Below the pieces are notes generated by a model. It was given only the letters and a program-made list of their open reading frames with translations, was not told where the DNA came from and made no database searches. Shown here one piece after another: positions 1-7,802 of a stretch of DNA of 64,000 nucleotides. Position numbers and translations under genes: made by a program. Within the stretch, counting starts at the first letter, position 1, and every line of letters starts with the position of its first letter. This stretch comes from Bacteroides mediterraneensis (GTDB lineage: Bacteria > Bacteroidota > Bacteroidia > Bacteroidales > Bacteroidaceae). The stretch is taken from contig NZ_DAJPEN010000001.1 of the NCBI RefSeq assembly GCF_025993685.1, forward strand, positions 4,154,001 to 4,218,000, in the 5' to 3' direction.

Positions 1-429
1 AATCCTGCCAATAGAAAAATGGGACACGAAGGATGTCAGATTATAAAATTTGGAAACAAATATGTATGGTTTGGCACTGCATGGTCCAAAGATGAACTAA
101 GAAAAGGTACGTACAATCTGTATTATGCTACAGCTGACAAGATAGAAGGTCCATATAGTGACAGAAAATTTGCAGGAAGATGTTTGGGACATGGAACTGT
201 TTTTAAAGACAAAGAAGGGCAATGGTGGTGTACAGCTTTCTTGAACGGCGATTACAGATCTCCTTCTGAAGTGAATAAAGGAGTTGATCCTAGTGTTGCA
301 ACATCAATGAACAAACAGGGATTGACATTAGTACCTTTAAGTATGAAAATAATTGACGGTGATGTTTCAGTAAAAGCGTTAGATCCGGAATATACAAATC
401 CAGGAAATGAAGAGAATCAAAAATTCTAG
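1..429 (+). CDS. GH43-like glycoside hydrolase, C-terminal part (5' end outside window)
   Basis: The reading frame is open from base 1, so the true start lies upstream; only about 142 residues are visible. The protein has the blade pattern of five-bladed beta-propeller glycosidases (GH43 and relatives): repeated short strands ending in aromatic motifs such as W-F-G-T-A-W, Y-Y-A-T-A and W-W-C-T-A-F, with the turn phrase K-I-E-G-P-Y-S also seen in the next gene (S-I-E-G-P-W-I). These enzymes hydrolyse plant or marine polysaccharide side chains in the periplasm or at the cell surface. It is followed after 41 bp by a second GH43-like gene and then a sulfatase, as in a Bacteroidetes polysaccharide utilisation locus for a sulfated substrate. 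The DNA is distinctly AT-rich compared with the backbone from 7.8 kb. The exact subfamily cannot be given because the catalytic N-terminal blades are missing. Confidence 0.7.
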   Translation, partial: NPANRKMGHEGCQIIKFGNKYVWFGTAWSKDELRKGTYNLYYATADKIEGPYSDRKFAGRCLGHGTVFKDKEGQWWCTAFLNGDYRSPSEVNKGVDPSVATSMNKQGLTLVPLSMKIIDGDVSVKALDPEYTNPGNEENQKF

Positions 430-470
430 TAATAAAGTTCTAATTGTTAAAAATTATATAACTAATAGTT

Positions 471-1597
471 ATGAAGAGAATAATTTGTTTTTTAGCTGTT
501 ATTTTAAATGTATTTTTTGTAAATATATTTGCGCAGAATAAATTTAGTTACTGTAATCCTATTCAAATGGTATTGATGTAAATGGAATTAGAGATTGTCA
601 AGTCTTAAAAGATGGGGAAAAATGGTATATGACTGCTACGACTAGAGTTAGTAATAATCTTAAAGATTTGAAAGGTGCTATTGTACCAGGTGTTCCACTT
701 TATGAATCAGACGATTTATTGAATTGGAAATTCGTAAAGACTATAGTGGAAACTCCTGATTCAACTTCTTGGTATTATAGACGTTTTTGGGCCCCGGAAA
801 TACATAAAATAAAAGGTCTATATTATGTGACGTTCAATTGTTCCAACCCTGATTATGGTTATGTTGGTCAATGGATGGGATATGCTGTAGCTGATAATAT
901 CTATGGTCCTTATACCGTAGTAACTAAAAATAAACCTCTTGCAAATGGGAATGATTTGACATTGTTTGAGGATACAGATGGTAAGGTATGGGCGTTTTGG
1001 AATAGAGGACGTGAGTTTGGTATAGGATTTGCTCAAATAGATCTTGAAAATGGAAAGTTCCTTACAGAGCCTAAAACAGCAATAACTCCCGGAAAAGTAA
1101 AATTTGAGTACGATAAAAACAAAAAGCTTGTAAATGAACCCGGATACGATGGCCGCCCTATTCCAAAAGTGAAAAAATACTACGATTGGGACTCTATAGG
1201 AATTGAAGGTGCTTATGTTATAAAAAGAAATGATATATATTATCTCTTTTATTCAAGTTGGACAAGAGGATATGAGATAGGATATGCAACTTCTAAATCT
1301 ATTGAAGGTCCTTGGATAAAAGCAAAAGATAATCCTATATATGGTGCTATGACAGAGAGTGTATGTAAAAAAAATGGTTTTAATTGGGAAGGTGATAAAA
1401 ATTCTCCTTTTATTCATGTTGGCCATAATGAAGTTTTTATAGGTCCAGATGGCAGGTATTGGTTATCTTGTCATGGTATTGTAAAAGATAAACCTAATCA
1501 GCCAATGTTGGTTATTGATCCTATTGATTTTTATGAGGATAATAGGATTATAAAAAGGAATCCATCTTATACAAAACAAAATATAAATCTTAAGTAG
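471..1597 (+). pseudogene. GH43-like glycoside hydrolase interrupted by a single-base frameshift
   Basis: An ATG at 471 opens a signal peptide (MKRIICFLAVILN..., cut near IFAQ) that runs into TAA at 579-581. The rest of the enzyme continues to 1597 in another frame. Restoring one T near 560 (AATCCT to AATCCTT) joins the two into ...N-P-Y-S-N-G-I-D-V-N-G-I-R-D-C-Q-V-L-K-D-G, a typical first blade with its acidic catalytic residue. Downstream blades are intact, including W-A-P-E-I-H, E-G-A-Y and S-I-E-G-P-W motifs. The nearest internal ATG in the open frame is 629, which lacks a signal peptide and the first blade, so a functional truncated product is unlikely. Family: GH43-like propeller hydrolase, periplasmic. 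The frameshift could be a sequencing error; the rest of the gene shows no further decay. It lies between the GH43 fragment and the sulfatase (3 bp gap to the latter), so it belongs to the same operon. Confidence 0.75.
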
Positions 1598-1600
1598 ATT

Positions 1601-3133
1601 ATGAAGAAATCTTTTTATTATGGTTTAACTTTGATAGCTTTATCATCTTGTAATAATGGTAGAGAATTATGTGATCAACCAAATGTCATTATAATTTTAG
1701 CAGATGATTTAGGTTTTGGTGATGTAAGTGCTTATGGATCAAAAACTATTATTACTCCTAATATAGACCGTTTGGCAAATGAGGGAGTCTGTTTTACCAA
1801 TGCTTATGCCACATCTGCTACTTCTACTCCTAGCAGATATGCCTTGATGACTGGAATGTATCCATGGAAAAACAAGGATGCTAAAATTTTATCAGGTGAT
1901 GCTCCTTTGATAATCAGCGAAAGCCAGTTTACTTTACCCAAGATGATGAAATCTGCAGGATACGCTACTGGTGCAATCGGTAAATGGCATTTGGGAATGG
2001 GAAATGGTGATGTGAATTGGAATAAAACAGTGAAACCTGGGGCAAATGAAATAGGTTTTCAGTATTCTTGTCTGATAGCCGCTACAAATGATAGGGTGCC
2101 TACTGTATATGTCGAGAACGGAAACGTTGTTGGTCTTGATCCGTCAGATCCTATATATGTTGATTATGAAAAGAATTTTGAAGGTGAACCTACTGCAATT
2201 TCCAATCCTGAAATGTTGAAAATGCATTGGGCACACGGACATAACAATTCAATAGTTAATGGCATTCCTCGTATTGGATATATGAAAGGTGGAAAATCCG
2301 CGTTATGGAAAGACGAGGATATGGCAGATTATTTTGTTGGAAAAGTTAAAACATATATTACCGAACATAAGAATGAACCTTTTTTTCTATATTATGGATT
2401 GCATGAGCCGCATGTGCCTCGTGCTCCACATCCAAGATTTATCGGAAAGACCACAATGGGACCGAGAGGAGATGCAATAGTAGAGGCTGACTGGTGCGTT
2501 GGTGAATTATTTTCACATCTTGAAAAAGAAGGAATATTAGATAATACAATCATAATATTTTCCAGCGACAACGGTCCGGTTCTTAATGATGGATATAAGG
2601 ATGGAGCGCCTGAGTTGGTAGGTGATCATAAACCAGCTGGAGGTTTGCGAGGTGGAAAATACAGTCTTTTCGATGGTGGAACACACGTACCGTTTTTTGT
2701 TTATTGGAAAGGACATATAAAACCGTTGAGATCTGATGCATTGATTTGTCACATGGATATAATGGCATCGTTGGCTGAAATGTTGCATATCAATTTGTCG
2801 GATGATCTTGACAGTGAGAACCACATTGATGCTTTGCTAGGCAAATCTGATGTGGCTAGAAAAGATCTTGTTGTTGAAGCTCAAGGACGTTTGGCATATA
2901 GAAATGGTGATTGGGTTATGCTACCACCATATAAAGGTGAGGAAAGAAACCTTACAGGAAACGAGTTGGGTAATCTTGGAAAATATGGTTTGTATAATTT
3001 ATCTTTGGATTTTAGTCAGATTAACAATGTGGCTTCAGTTAATCCTGAAATAATGGCAATCATGCAGTCTAATTTTTTTGAAATTGTAGATGGATATTAT
3101 AATGAGTATGTAGAAGAAGAACCTTTAAAATAG
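1601..3133 (+). CDS. Ser-type sulfatase, lipoprotein
   Basis: A 510-residue S1-family sulfatase. The N-terminus is a lipoprotein signal (hydrophobic run then A-L-S-S-C, Cys17), so the enzyme is probably anchored facing the periplasm or surface. The metal-binding D-D pair is in I-L-A-D-D-L-G-F-G-D (about residues 33-41). The active-site motif is S75-T-P-S-R79: the formylglycine would be made from Ser, as in anaerobic Bacteroides enzymes, and needs a radical-SAM maturase encoded elsewhere. Later conserved pieces G-K-W-H-L-G and F-S-S-D-N-G-P are present. Length is normal. It starts 3 bp after the GH43 pseudogene and closes the utilisation cluster, implying a sulfated glycan substrate; which one cannot be told. 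Arylsulfatase activity as such is not shown by sequence. Confidence 0.9.
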   Translation: MKKSFYYGLTLIALSSCNNGRELCDQPNVIIILADDLGFGDVSAYGSKTIITPNIDRLANEGVCFTNAYATSATSTPSRYALMTGMYPWKNKDAKILSGDAPLIISESQFTLPKMMKSAGYATGAIGKWHLGMGNGDVNWNKTVKPGANEIGFQYSCLIAATNDRVPTVYVENGNVVGLDPSDPIYVDYEKNFEGEPTAISNPEMLKMHWAHGHNNSIVNGIPRIGYMKGGKSALWKDEDMADYFVGKVKTYITEHKNEPFFLYYGLHEPHVPRAPHPRFIGKTTMGPRGDAIVEADWCVGELFSHLEKEGILDNTIIIFSSDNGPVLNDGYKDGAPELVGDHKPAGGLRGGKYSLFDGGTHVPFFVYWKGHIKPLRSDALICHMDIMASLAEMLHINLSDDLDSENHIDALLGKSDVARKDLVVEAQGRLAYRNGDWVMLPPYKGEERNLTGNELGNLGKYGLYNLSLDFSQINNVASVNPEIMAIMQSNFFEIVDGYYNEYVEEEPLK

Positions 3134-3208
3134 GTTTGGGGAATCAAGAGTGAGAGAAAGAAGGGATTCTTCAATATACTTACCGAGTGTCTTTAATTCA
3201 CTTAAAGG

Positions 3209-3562
3209 CTACAATCTCGTATCACTTATGTTTTTCCCCCATTTTGCCATATCTAGAATAAAGGGCAGCGAGGATTTGCCCAGTTCGGTAAGGCTATATT
3301 CCACTCGTGGAGGTACAACAGGATAGACCTTGCGTTCTATTATCCCAACCCGCTCAAGCTCTCTGGCAGTCTGTGTAAACATCTTGTTTGATATCCCATT
3401 GAGCTTCCTCATTAGTTCAGACGAACGCATAGAACCTTTCCGTAAATGATAAATCATTATAGGTTTCCATTTGCCGCCAATTATATCCATTGTCAGTTCC
3501 AGAGAACACATATACTCCTTACCTTGAAATGTGAATACTACACAAGAAGTCTTTTCCTCCAT
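3209..3562 (-). CDS. HxlR-family transcriptional regulator
   Basis: A 117-residue winged helix protein of the HxlR (DUF24) family: the signature D-I-I-G-G-K-W-K-P-I-M-I-Y-H-L lies at residues 26-40, followed by R-S-S-E-L-M-R-K-L-N-G-I-S-N-K-M-F-T and the wing V-P-P-R-V-E-Y-S-L-T. Members often sense thiol-reactive or electrophilic compounds and control neighbouring oxidoreductase genes. Two cysteines (C7 and C19) near the N-terminus are candidates for such sensing. It lies 7 bp after the flavoprotein gene on the same strand, so the two form an operon and the regulator probably controls its own promoter. The family is secure; the ligand and targets are inferred. Confidence 0.92.
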   Translation of the reverse strand: MEEKTSCVVFTFQGKEYMCSLELTMDIIGGKWKPIMIYHLRKGSMRSSELMRKLNGISNKMFTQTARELERVGIIERKVYPVVPPRVEYSLTELGKSSLPFILDMAKWGKNISDTRL

Positions 3563-3569
3563 AAAACTG

Positions 3570-4187
3570 TTACTTCCTTATATAGTTATAAATTTCCCAT
3601 TTTTCACGTGGATGAAGTTCATTAGTACGTCCCTTTACACATTTTATCAGCCATGCTACATTGTCGGCAAGTGTTCTCATAGTCTGAAGTCCTTCTTTAT
3701 CTTCAGATGTTTCACCATTCTTCCACCCATAGGCAATATTCCAGTACTGAGAAGTAGCATGAATCATGTTGCGCATATCGGCATACATGTTCAAGCGTTG
3801 GAATGCTGCAGAAGCTCCTGCTCGACGACATATAATAACTGAAGACCATACTTTATTTTCCAAATCACCTGCACATGAATAGAATATACGGTCTAGCAAA
3901 GCGCAAAGACTTCCTGTGGGACCTCCAAAATATGTAGGCGAACCTACTATCAGAGCATCAGATTCTTTCAATCTGTTCAGTACATCAAGATATAATTCAT
4001 CTCCCCTTGTACAAAAACCCTTTTTCACACATGCATTACAAGCAATACATCCCTGAACAGGCTTGTTGCCAATCCAATATATTTCTGATTCAACACCATT
4101 TTGGGCCAATCTGTCGGCTACTTCTTTTAAGGCAATATAAGTATTGCCATGTTGTCTCGGACTACCGTTAATCAATAAAGCTTTCAT
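3570..4187 (-). CDS. flavodoxin-fold NAD(P)H oxidoreductase / iron-sulfur flavoprotein-like
   Basis: A 205-residue flavodoxin-like protein. The start at 4187 (MKALLINGSPRQHGNT) is preferred because the FMN phosphate loop G-S-P-R-Q-H-G-N-T must sit right at the N-terminus; an upstream ATG would add a 16-residue tail not typical of the family and would lie near the predicted transcription start. A cysteine cluster C-I-A-C-N-A-C (about residues 47-53) resembles the compact Fe-S motif of iron-sulfur flavoproteins, and G-S-P-T-Y-F-G-G-P-T contacts the flavin ring. Probable role: reduction of quinones or other electrophiles using FMN. It is the first gene of a two-gene operon with the HxlR regulator, a common pairing for electrophile detoxification. 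The substrate is not deducible. Confidence 0.85.
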   Translation of the reverse strand: MKALLINGSPRQHGNTYIALKEVADRLAQNGVESEIYWIGNKPVQGCIACNACVKKGFCTRGDELYLDVLNRLKESDALIVGSPTYFGGPTGSLCALLDRIFYSCAGDLENKVWSSVIICRRAGASAAFQRLNMYADMRNMIHATSQYWNIAYGWKNGETSEDKEGLQTMRTLADNVAWLIKCVKGRTNELHPREKWEIYNYIRK

Positions 4188-4214
4188 ATATTTCAAATTA
4201 TAATTTTGATTGTG

Positions 4215-4246
4215 CAAAGATAGTTTATAGCTCAACAGTAGTCAAG
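4215..4246 (-). promoter_or_regulatory. predicted promoter of the flavoprotein-hxlR operon
   Basis: On the minus strand a TATCTTTG (-7 box of the Bacteroides TAnnTTTG type) lies at 4215-4222, and a CTTG close to the -33 consensus TTTG lies at 4243-4246, with a 20-base spacer. Transcription would start near 4207, about 20 bases before the ATG at 4187. Confidence 0.65.
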
Positions 4247-4274
4247 TACTAACTAATTTGTAATATAGTTACTT
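4244..4274. promoter_or_regulatory. candidate operator (inverted repeat) over the -33 region
   Basis: AAGTACTAACT at 4244-4254 faces AGTTACTT at 4267-4274, an imperfect inverted repeat (AAGTA..AACT / AGTTACTT) covering and extending upstream of the -33 box of the flavoprotein-hxlR promoter. Its position fits autoregulation by the HxlR protein. HxlR-type regulators bind short inverted repeats of this kind; this site is inferred only. Confidence 0.4.
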
Positions 4275-4560
4275 TAAGGTGTATTTTGTTGAATATGAAT
4301 TCTTTCTTTTTGGGGGGAAATCTGCTTTTTTAGCTTTGTTTCTACATATTGAACTTATTATACTTAGAAAATCGTCAGTTTATCTATAACATAAAGTCCC
4401 CACCAATAAACTTAGATACTCATACAAACTTCAACAATACACCTCATTGTATATTTTAGGAAATTATCTATATATAAAATGCCCTACATTTATTAGCGTT
4501 TAATAACATCTTATTATTCTTAATAAGTAAATTGATTAAGATGTAAAATGTATGTCAAGC
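4275..4560. other. AT-rich intergenic stretch, no gene seen
   Basis: Between the operon promoter and the end of the next gene the sequence is very AT-rich, with no open frame having family features, no RNA gene and no strong hairpin. It may contain the left limit of the mobile segment that follows, but no boundary repeat was recognised. Confidence 0.5.
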
Positions 4561-4953
4561 CTATTTGAAAATCGGATTGGAAAGCAGAATCTTGTAATAT
4601 ACTGTACCTCCCACCTCTATGGGAGCCTTGGCAATCATAAACTGTACGGTCTTCCTTTCCACTTTTGCCTGAAGCATGATTCTTCTGACGATGAATCCGG
4701 CAGAGAATCTGGCACACCTTTTATCTTTCCATACAGTGAACCCGTCCTTGTCTGTCGTATGGCAGATATACCATTCTCCCGTATCCTCATCGTGTGCGAA
4801 ATTAACCCGTCCTCCACCGAGAATCCCCAGTTCTATAGACATTGTCTTTGACAGGTAAACCGTTCCCTTGCTGTCCATGTTGATTGTCCGCTTCCCCTGA
4901 TAAACCACCTGCTGCGGACGTGAGTTCTCCTTGTTATATACTATCAGTGCCAT
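4561..4953 (-). CDS. hypothetical protein of an integrated element
   Basis: A 130-residue protein of unknown function. The start at 4953 (MALIVYNKEN) is chosen because AAAGGAA lies 4 bases upstream on the minus strand; an upstream ATG at 4980 lacks such support. The protein is rich in beta-strand-like stretches (R-T-I-N-M-D-S-K-G-T-V-Y-L-S and W-Y-I-C-H-T-T), with no signal peptide or membrane segment, so it is probably cytoplasmic. It follows the sigma-like gene by 39 bp on the same strand and may be cotranscribed with it. Similar small genes of unknown role accompany integrases in Bacteroidales mobile DNA. No function can be proposed. Confidence 0.6.
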   Translation of the reverse strand: MALIVYNKENSRPQQVVYQGKRTINMDSKGTVYLSKTMSIELGILGGGRVNFAHDEDTGEWYICHTTDKDGFTVWKDKRCARFSAGFIVRRIMLQAKVERKTVQFMIAKAPIEVGGTVYYKILLSNPIFK

Positions 4954-4992
4954 AAGTTCCTTTTTTTGATGGTGATACAATAAACTAACTGA

Positions 4993-5547
4993 TTAGGATA
5001 TGAATCCTTCTACTGCCAGCATCTGGCTTCTCCATGAGAATCCCCGGTTTGACCGTACTGTATCCATGATTGTGTTTACTTTTCCTGAAATGGCACTTGC
5101 CGATATACCCATACATTCACCCAACGCCTTGAATGAAAAGTCTGATTCATAAAAACGCAACGTAAACATCCTGTATTCCTGATAGGAGAACTTTCTTCTG
5201 ATAAAGTTAAGAATGTCCTTCACCAGTTTTTCACAGCTGTTCAGGTCATCCGGAGAAAGGAAATCCGCATCTTCCCCACATCGAAGAAAGAAATATTCAT
5301 CCGGATGGGCATATTTGCTTTCCAGCCTGAACTTGGCCATGAACGCTTTCCTGTAACATCCGATAAAGTATGCTTCATAATCCGTTATTTCCCTTTCCGG
5401 ATTTAGCACCTGCTTTCTTACAAACAGATAAGTGTCATGAAAATTGTCCTCATCCAGTGCCCCGTATCTGCCAACGAGATTTCTTAACCTGTCATAAGAC
5501 ACCGTAAACCAGTCATTGAACCTTTTTTCCACATTGTTCGCTTCCAT
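4993..5547 (-). CDS. sigma-70-like / ECF-like protein of a mobile element
   Basis: A 184-residue protein laid out like an ECF sigma factor. The N-terminal half has R-N-L-V-G-R-Y-G-A-L-D-E-D-N-F-H-D-T-Y, matching region 2 (the D-x-x-H-D-T-Y-L motif at about residues 32-41). The C-terminal half has a helix-turn-helix of the region 4 type: Y-Q-E-Y-R-M-F-T-L-R-F-Y then F-K-A-L-G-E-C-M-G-I-S-A-S-A-I-S-G-K-V. It may direct transcription of element genes or act as a non-sigma DNA-binding relative. Its neighbours are a hypothetical gene downstream and the integrase upstream, both on the same strand. Confidence is high for the fold, moderate for true sigma activity. Confidence 0.7.
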   Translation of the reverse strand: MEANNVEKRFNDWFTVSYDRLRNLVGRYGALDEDNFHDTYLFVRKQVLNPEREITDYEAYFIGCYRKAFMAKFRLESKYAHPDEYFFLRCGEDADFLSPDDLNSCEKLVKDILNFIRRKFSYQEYRMFTLRFYESDFSFKALGECMGISASAISGKVNTIMDTVRSNRGFSWRSQMLAVEGFIS

Positions 5548-5644
5548 AATCTTCCATTTATTGAGTTATACATGGCCTGCCCGTGGGTAGGCATTCTTAT
5601 TTCTTGTGCGTCCCCCAGTTCGTTTTCCGATGATTGCTGCAAGG

Positions 5645-5700
5645 CTTGCCGTGAAAAAATACGCTCTTGCGTCAGCAAGAGGAAGATTTTTTCACAGGCA
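5645..5700. other. long imperfect hairpin between integrase and sigma-like genes
   Basis: Nested arms: TTGCC/GGCAA outside, TGAAAAAAT (5652-5660) pairing perfectly with ATTTTTTCA (5686-5694), and CTCTTGC (5664-5670) with GCAAGAG (5675-5681) around a GTCA loop. The A/T tracts would make it work as a terminator on either strand. It lies in the 300 bp between the integrase stop (5848) and the sigma-like start (5547), where no gene was seen. A structured RNA or recombination site are alternatives. Confidence 0.5.
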
Positions 5701-5847
5701 ACCAAGCCCCTTCAGGGGCCGCCTTGCGCGATCATTCGGAAAAACAACTATCTTTGCTGCAAGAAATGAGGATGGCTTCATCTTGAAAGCGCCTGGTCTC
5801 TGTATATTATTACAGACGGTTATGCGAGGTATAAGATAGGTTTATCT

Positions 5848-7089
5848 CTATAACCCCATCTTGCTCCTCACTATATTCATGTTGTCCTTCAGGTTCCTGT
5901 CCATGACTCTTGCATAATGTTGTGTCATTCTTGTGGATGCATGTCCGAGCATGGCAGACACCTCCTGTAATGGAACATTGTTGGCCAATGTGACGGTCGT
6001 AGCAAACGTATGTCTAGCTGCATGTGTGGTCAGATTTTTTTTGATGCCGCAGAAGTCCGCAATCTCCTTCAGGTAGCTGTTTGCCTTCTGATTGCAGACA
6101 ACAGGAAGGCATGTCCCTTGTTTAAGACATATCGGATGTGATTCGTATTTCTTCAGTATTGCCAATGGAACAGGAAGAAGCGGAACATTGGCTATGGAAC
6201 TTGACTTTCTTCTTCTCTCCAGCTTTACACGTCCTTTTCTTATCCACCAGTCACCGTTATTGTCCTGCTCCAGATGTTCCGGTCTTAATGTGGATACATC
6301 AGCGAACGCCAGACCGGTGAAGCACGCAAACAAAAAGATGTCCTTGACAAGCTCCAGCCTCGGAATATCGAAATCCCTGTTCATTATAGCCTGAAGCTCG
6401 TTGTTTGTCAGGAATACCGGATCAGTCTCGTCCTGTTCCATCTTATATCCGTAAAACGGGTTTTTCCGCATCCATTCTTTGGCTATTGCCATATTGGTGA
6501 TTTTCTTCAGGCATTTCATGTAGCGGACTATTGTGTTGCGGCACAGTCCGGCTTCTGTTTTCAGGAAAACATCAAAAGCCTTGATGAAATCAGGGGAAAA
6601 TTCATGGAATGTAATATCCTCCTTCTCATAAAAACGCGGCACAAACATTTCAAGTTTTCTGAGCACATTCTTATAACGGTTGATGGTGACGGGAGAATAA
6701 TCTATGTCAACAACCTTTTCCATAGAGGAAATTTCTTCTTTAACTGTTCCAAGCAACGTCCGGACAGTCTCATCCTTTCCGAACACACGCTTTAATATCA
6801 CCTTTGGAGTTATCAGTGCTGATTCAAAGGTCAGTTCCTTGTGTTTTTCGTATGCGCGTGTAGTGAGGGCGGAAATATAGTTGTTCAATTCGATGGAAGC
6901 CCTGTCTTTTCCTTTGCTGCATCCCTTGGCCGGATTCCAGTTCTTTAATGGAACGCTTCTCTGTATTCTTATTTCTTCATATTGCCCGTTGATGGTAATC
7001 CTCATTAGGATTGGAGCCTCGCCATTTTTCAGCAGTTTTGTTTTCAGAACGAAAAATAGAATGTTCATTGTTCCTTGTTTCATGATCAT
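5848..7089 (-). CDS. tyrosine recombinase / integrase of a Bacteroidales element
   Basis: A 413-residue integrase with the three-part layout of Bacteroidetes element integrases: an arm-DNA-binding N-terminus (V-L-K-T-K-L-L-K-N-G-E-A-P-I), a SAM-like core-binding domain, and a C-terminal catalytic domain. H-A-A-R-H-T-F-A-T and L-G-H-A-S-T-R-M-T-Q-H-Y supply the HxxRH, GH and nucleophilic Tyr. The first catalytic Arg is not in its usual place: the sequence reads F-T-G-L-A-F-A-D-V, as in IntDOT-like enzymes where this Arg is replaced. The start at 7089 overlaps the stop of the small upstream ORF as ATGA, suggesting coupled translation; 7083 and 7110 are alternatives. The gene points away from tRNA-Phe at 7529-7601, the usual arrangement for tRNA-targeted elements. 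Confidence 0.92.
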   Translation of the reverse strand: MIMKQGTMNILFFVLKTKLLKNGEAPILMRITINGQYEEIRIQRSVPLKNWNPAKGCSKGKDRASIELNNYISALTTRAYEKHKELTFESALITPKVILKRVFGKDETVRTLLGTVKEEISSMEKVVDIDYSPVTINRYKNVLRKLEMFVPRFYEKEDITFHEFSPDFIKAFDVFLKTEAGLCRNTIVRYMKCLKKITNMAIAKEWMRKNPFYGYKMEQDETDPVFLTNNELQAIMNRDFDIPRLELVKDIFLFACFTGLAFADVSTLRPEHLEQDNNGDWWIRKGRVKLERRRKSSSIANVPLLPVPLAILKKYESHPICLKQGTCLPVVCNQKANSYLKEIADFCGIKKNLTTHAARHTFATTVTLANNVPLQEVSAMLGHASTRMTQHYARVMDRNLKDNMNIVRSKMGL

Positions 7090-7295
7090 TTTCTTTTTGA
7101 AGTTGCACATTCGGTTATTTCGTCAATCCTGAATGGAACGGATGGCTGGAGAGAAATGTTAAATTCGGTGGCTTTTATTATTGCCGGCTCTAAAAAACCA
7201 CCGTTTTTTGTTTCTCTTACTATTATCCGCCTGTAGGTACAATCATTATCATCGGATAAGAAAGCCTTTAGCAGACGTTGTATTTCATCCGTCAT
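7086..7295 (-). CDS. small hypothetical protein translationally coupled to the integrase
   Basis: A 69-residue ORF immediately before the integrase; its TGA overlaps the integrase ATG. It is mildly charged, with no Cys pair and no membrane segment. A -7-like box TACATTTG (minus strand, 7309-7316) lies just upstream. By position it could be a recombination directionality factor or integrase regulator, but no helix-turn-helix is obvious and no family was recognised. Part of its coding sequence carries one copy of the inverted motif described at 7166-7414. Confidence 0.5.
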   Translation of the reverse strand: MTDEIQRLLKAFLSDDNDCTYRRIIVRETKNGGFLEPAIIKATEFNISLQPSVPFRIDEITECATSKRK

Positions 7296-7414
7296 TCAGT
7301 AGGGTATGCAAATGTAGAATTTCATCCCTGAAAATGATTCACGCAAATCGTTGAGAATAAGTGAAGTATGGTACATATCGGTGGTTTTTTCATGGGACTC
7401 AAAAAAAGCCACCG
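7166..7414. repeat. four copies of an 11-12 bp CGGTGG-T-rich motif in nested inverted orientation
   Basis: CGGTGGCTTTT (7166-7176) matches the reverse complement of AAAAGCCACCG (7404-7414), and AAAAAACCACCG (7192-7203) matches the reverse complement of CGGTGGTTTTTT (7379-7390). The four sites bracket the start of the small ORF next to the integrase and lie between it and the tRNA. They look like arm-type integrase binding sites; this role is inferred. Confidence 0.55.
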
Positions 7415-7471
7415 AATCAGCAATTTTTTATTGCACCAAATTGCATATTTTTGCGGACAGTACATAAAGAA

Positions 7472-7505
7472 AAAACCGCTGAAATAACTGTATTTCAGCG
7501 GTTTT
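7472..7505 (-). terminator. rho-independent terminator downstream of tRNA-Phe
   Basis: A perfect 15-bp stem (7472-7486 with 7491-7505) with a 4-base loop, followed on the minus strand by a run of T (GGTTTTTTCTTT). It lies 23 bp past the 3' end of tRNA-Phe and is symmetrical enough to stop transcription from both sides. Confidence 0.85.
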
Positions 7506-7528
7506 CATGATTTTTCGTTTTGTAAAAG

Positions 7529-7601
7529 TGGTGCCACCAGGAATCGAACCGGGGACACAAGGATTTTCAGTCCTTTGCTCTACCAACTGAGCTATGGCAC
7601 C
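7529..7601 (-). tRNA. tRNA-Phe (GAA)
   Basis: On the minus strand the cloverleaf is complete: acceptor GGTGCCA pairs with TGGCACC, the D-arm contains AGCTCAGTTGGTAGAGC, the anticodon loop is CTGAAAATC with anticodon GAA, and the T-arm contains GGTTCGATTCC. The discriminator base is A and CCA is not encoded. The element integrase at 5848-7089 points away from its 3' end, so this tRNA is the likely integration target. Confidence 0.97.
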
Positions 7602-7622
7602 ATTGTTTCTTGTTTGCGGTTG

Positions 7623-7653
7623 CAAAGGTACGCAAACTTTTGGAACCTGCAAA
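7623..7653 (-). promoter_or_regulatory. promoter of tRNA-Phe
   Basis: Minus strand: -33 box TTTG (7650-7653), 19-base spacer, -7 box TACCTTTG (7623-7630), an exact match to the Bacteroides primary sigma consensus. Transcription would start near 7615, about 14 bases before the tRNA. Confidence 0.75.
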
Positions 7654-7802
7654 CTTTTCAGTAGAAAAAATGCAATTTTTGTGTAAAAAGAGGCTTTCTG
7701 TATACAAAATACACGGATGATGCACAAAAAAACTTCCTTTTCGCCCCGAAGAAAAGTCGGATAGCGAAAAGGAAGATCTTATTTCCCGGTTATAAGAGAA
7801 TT

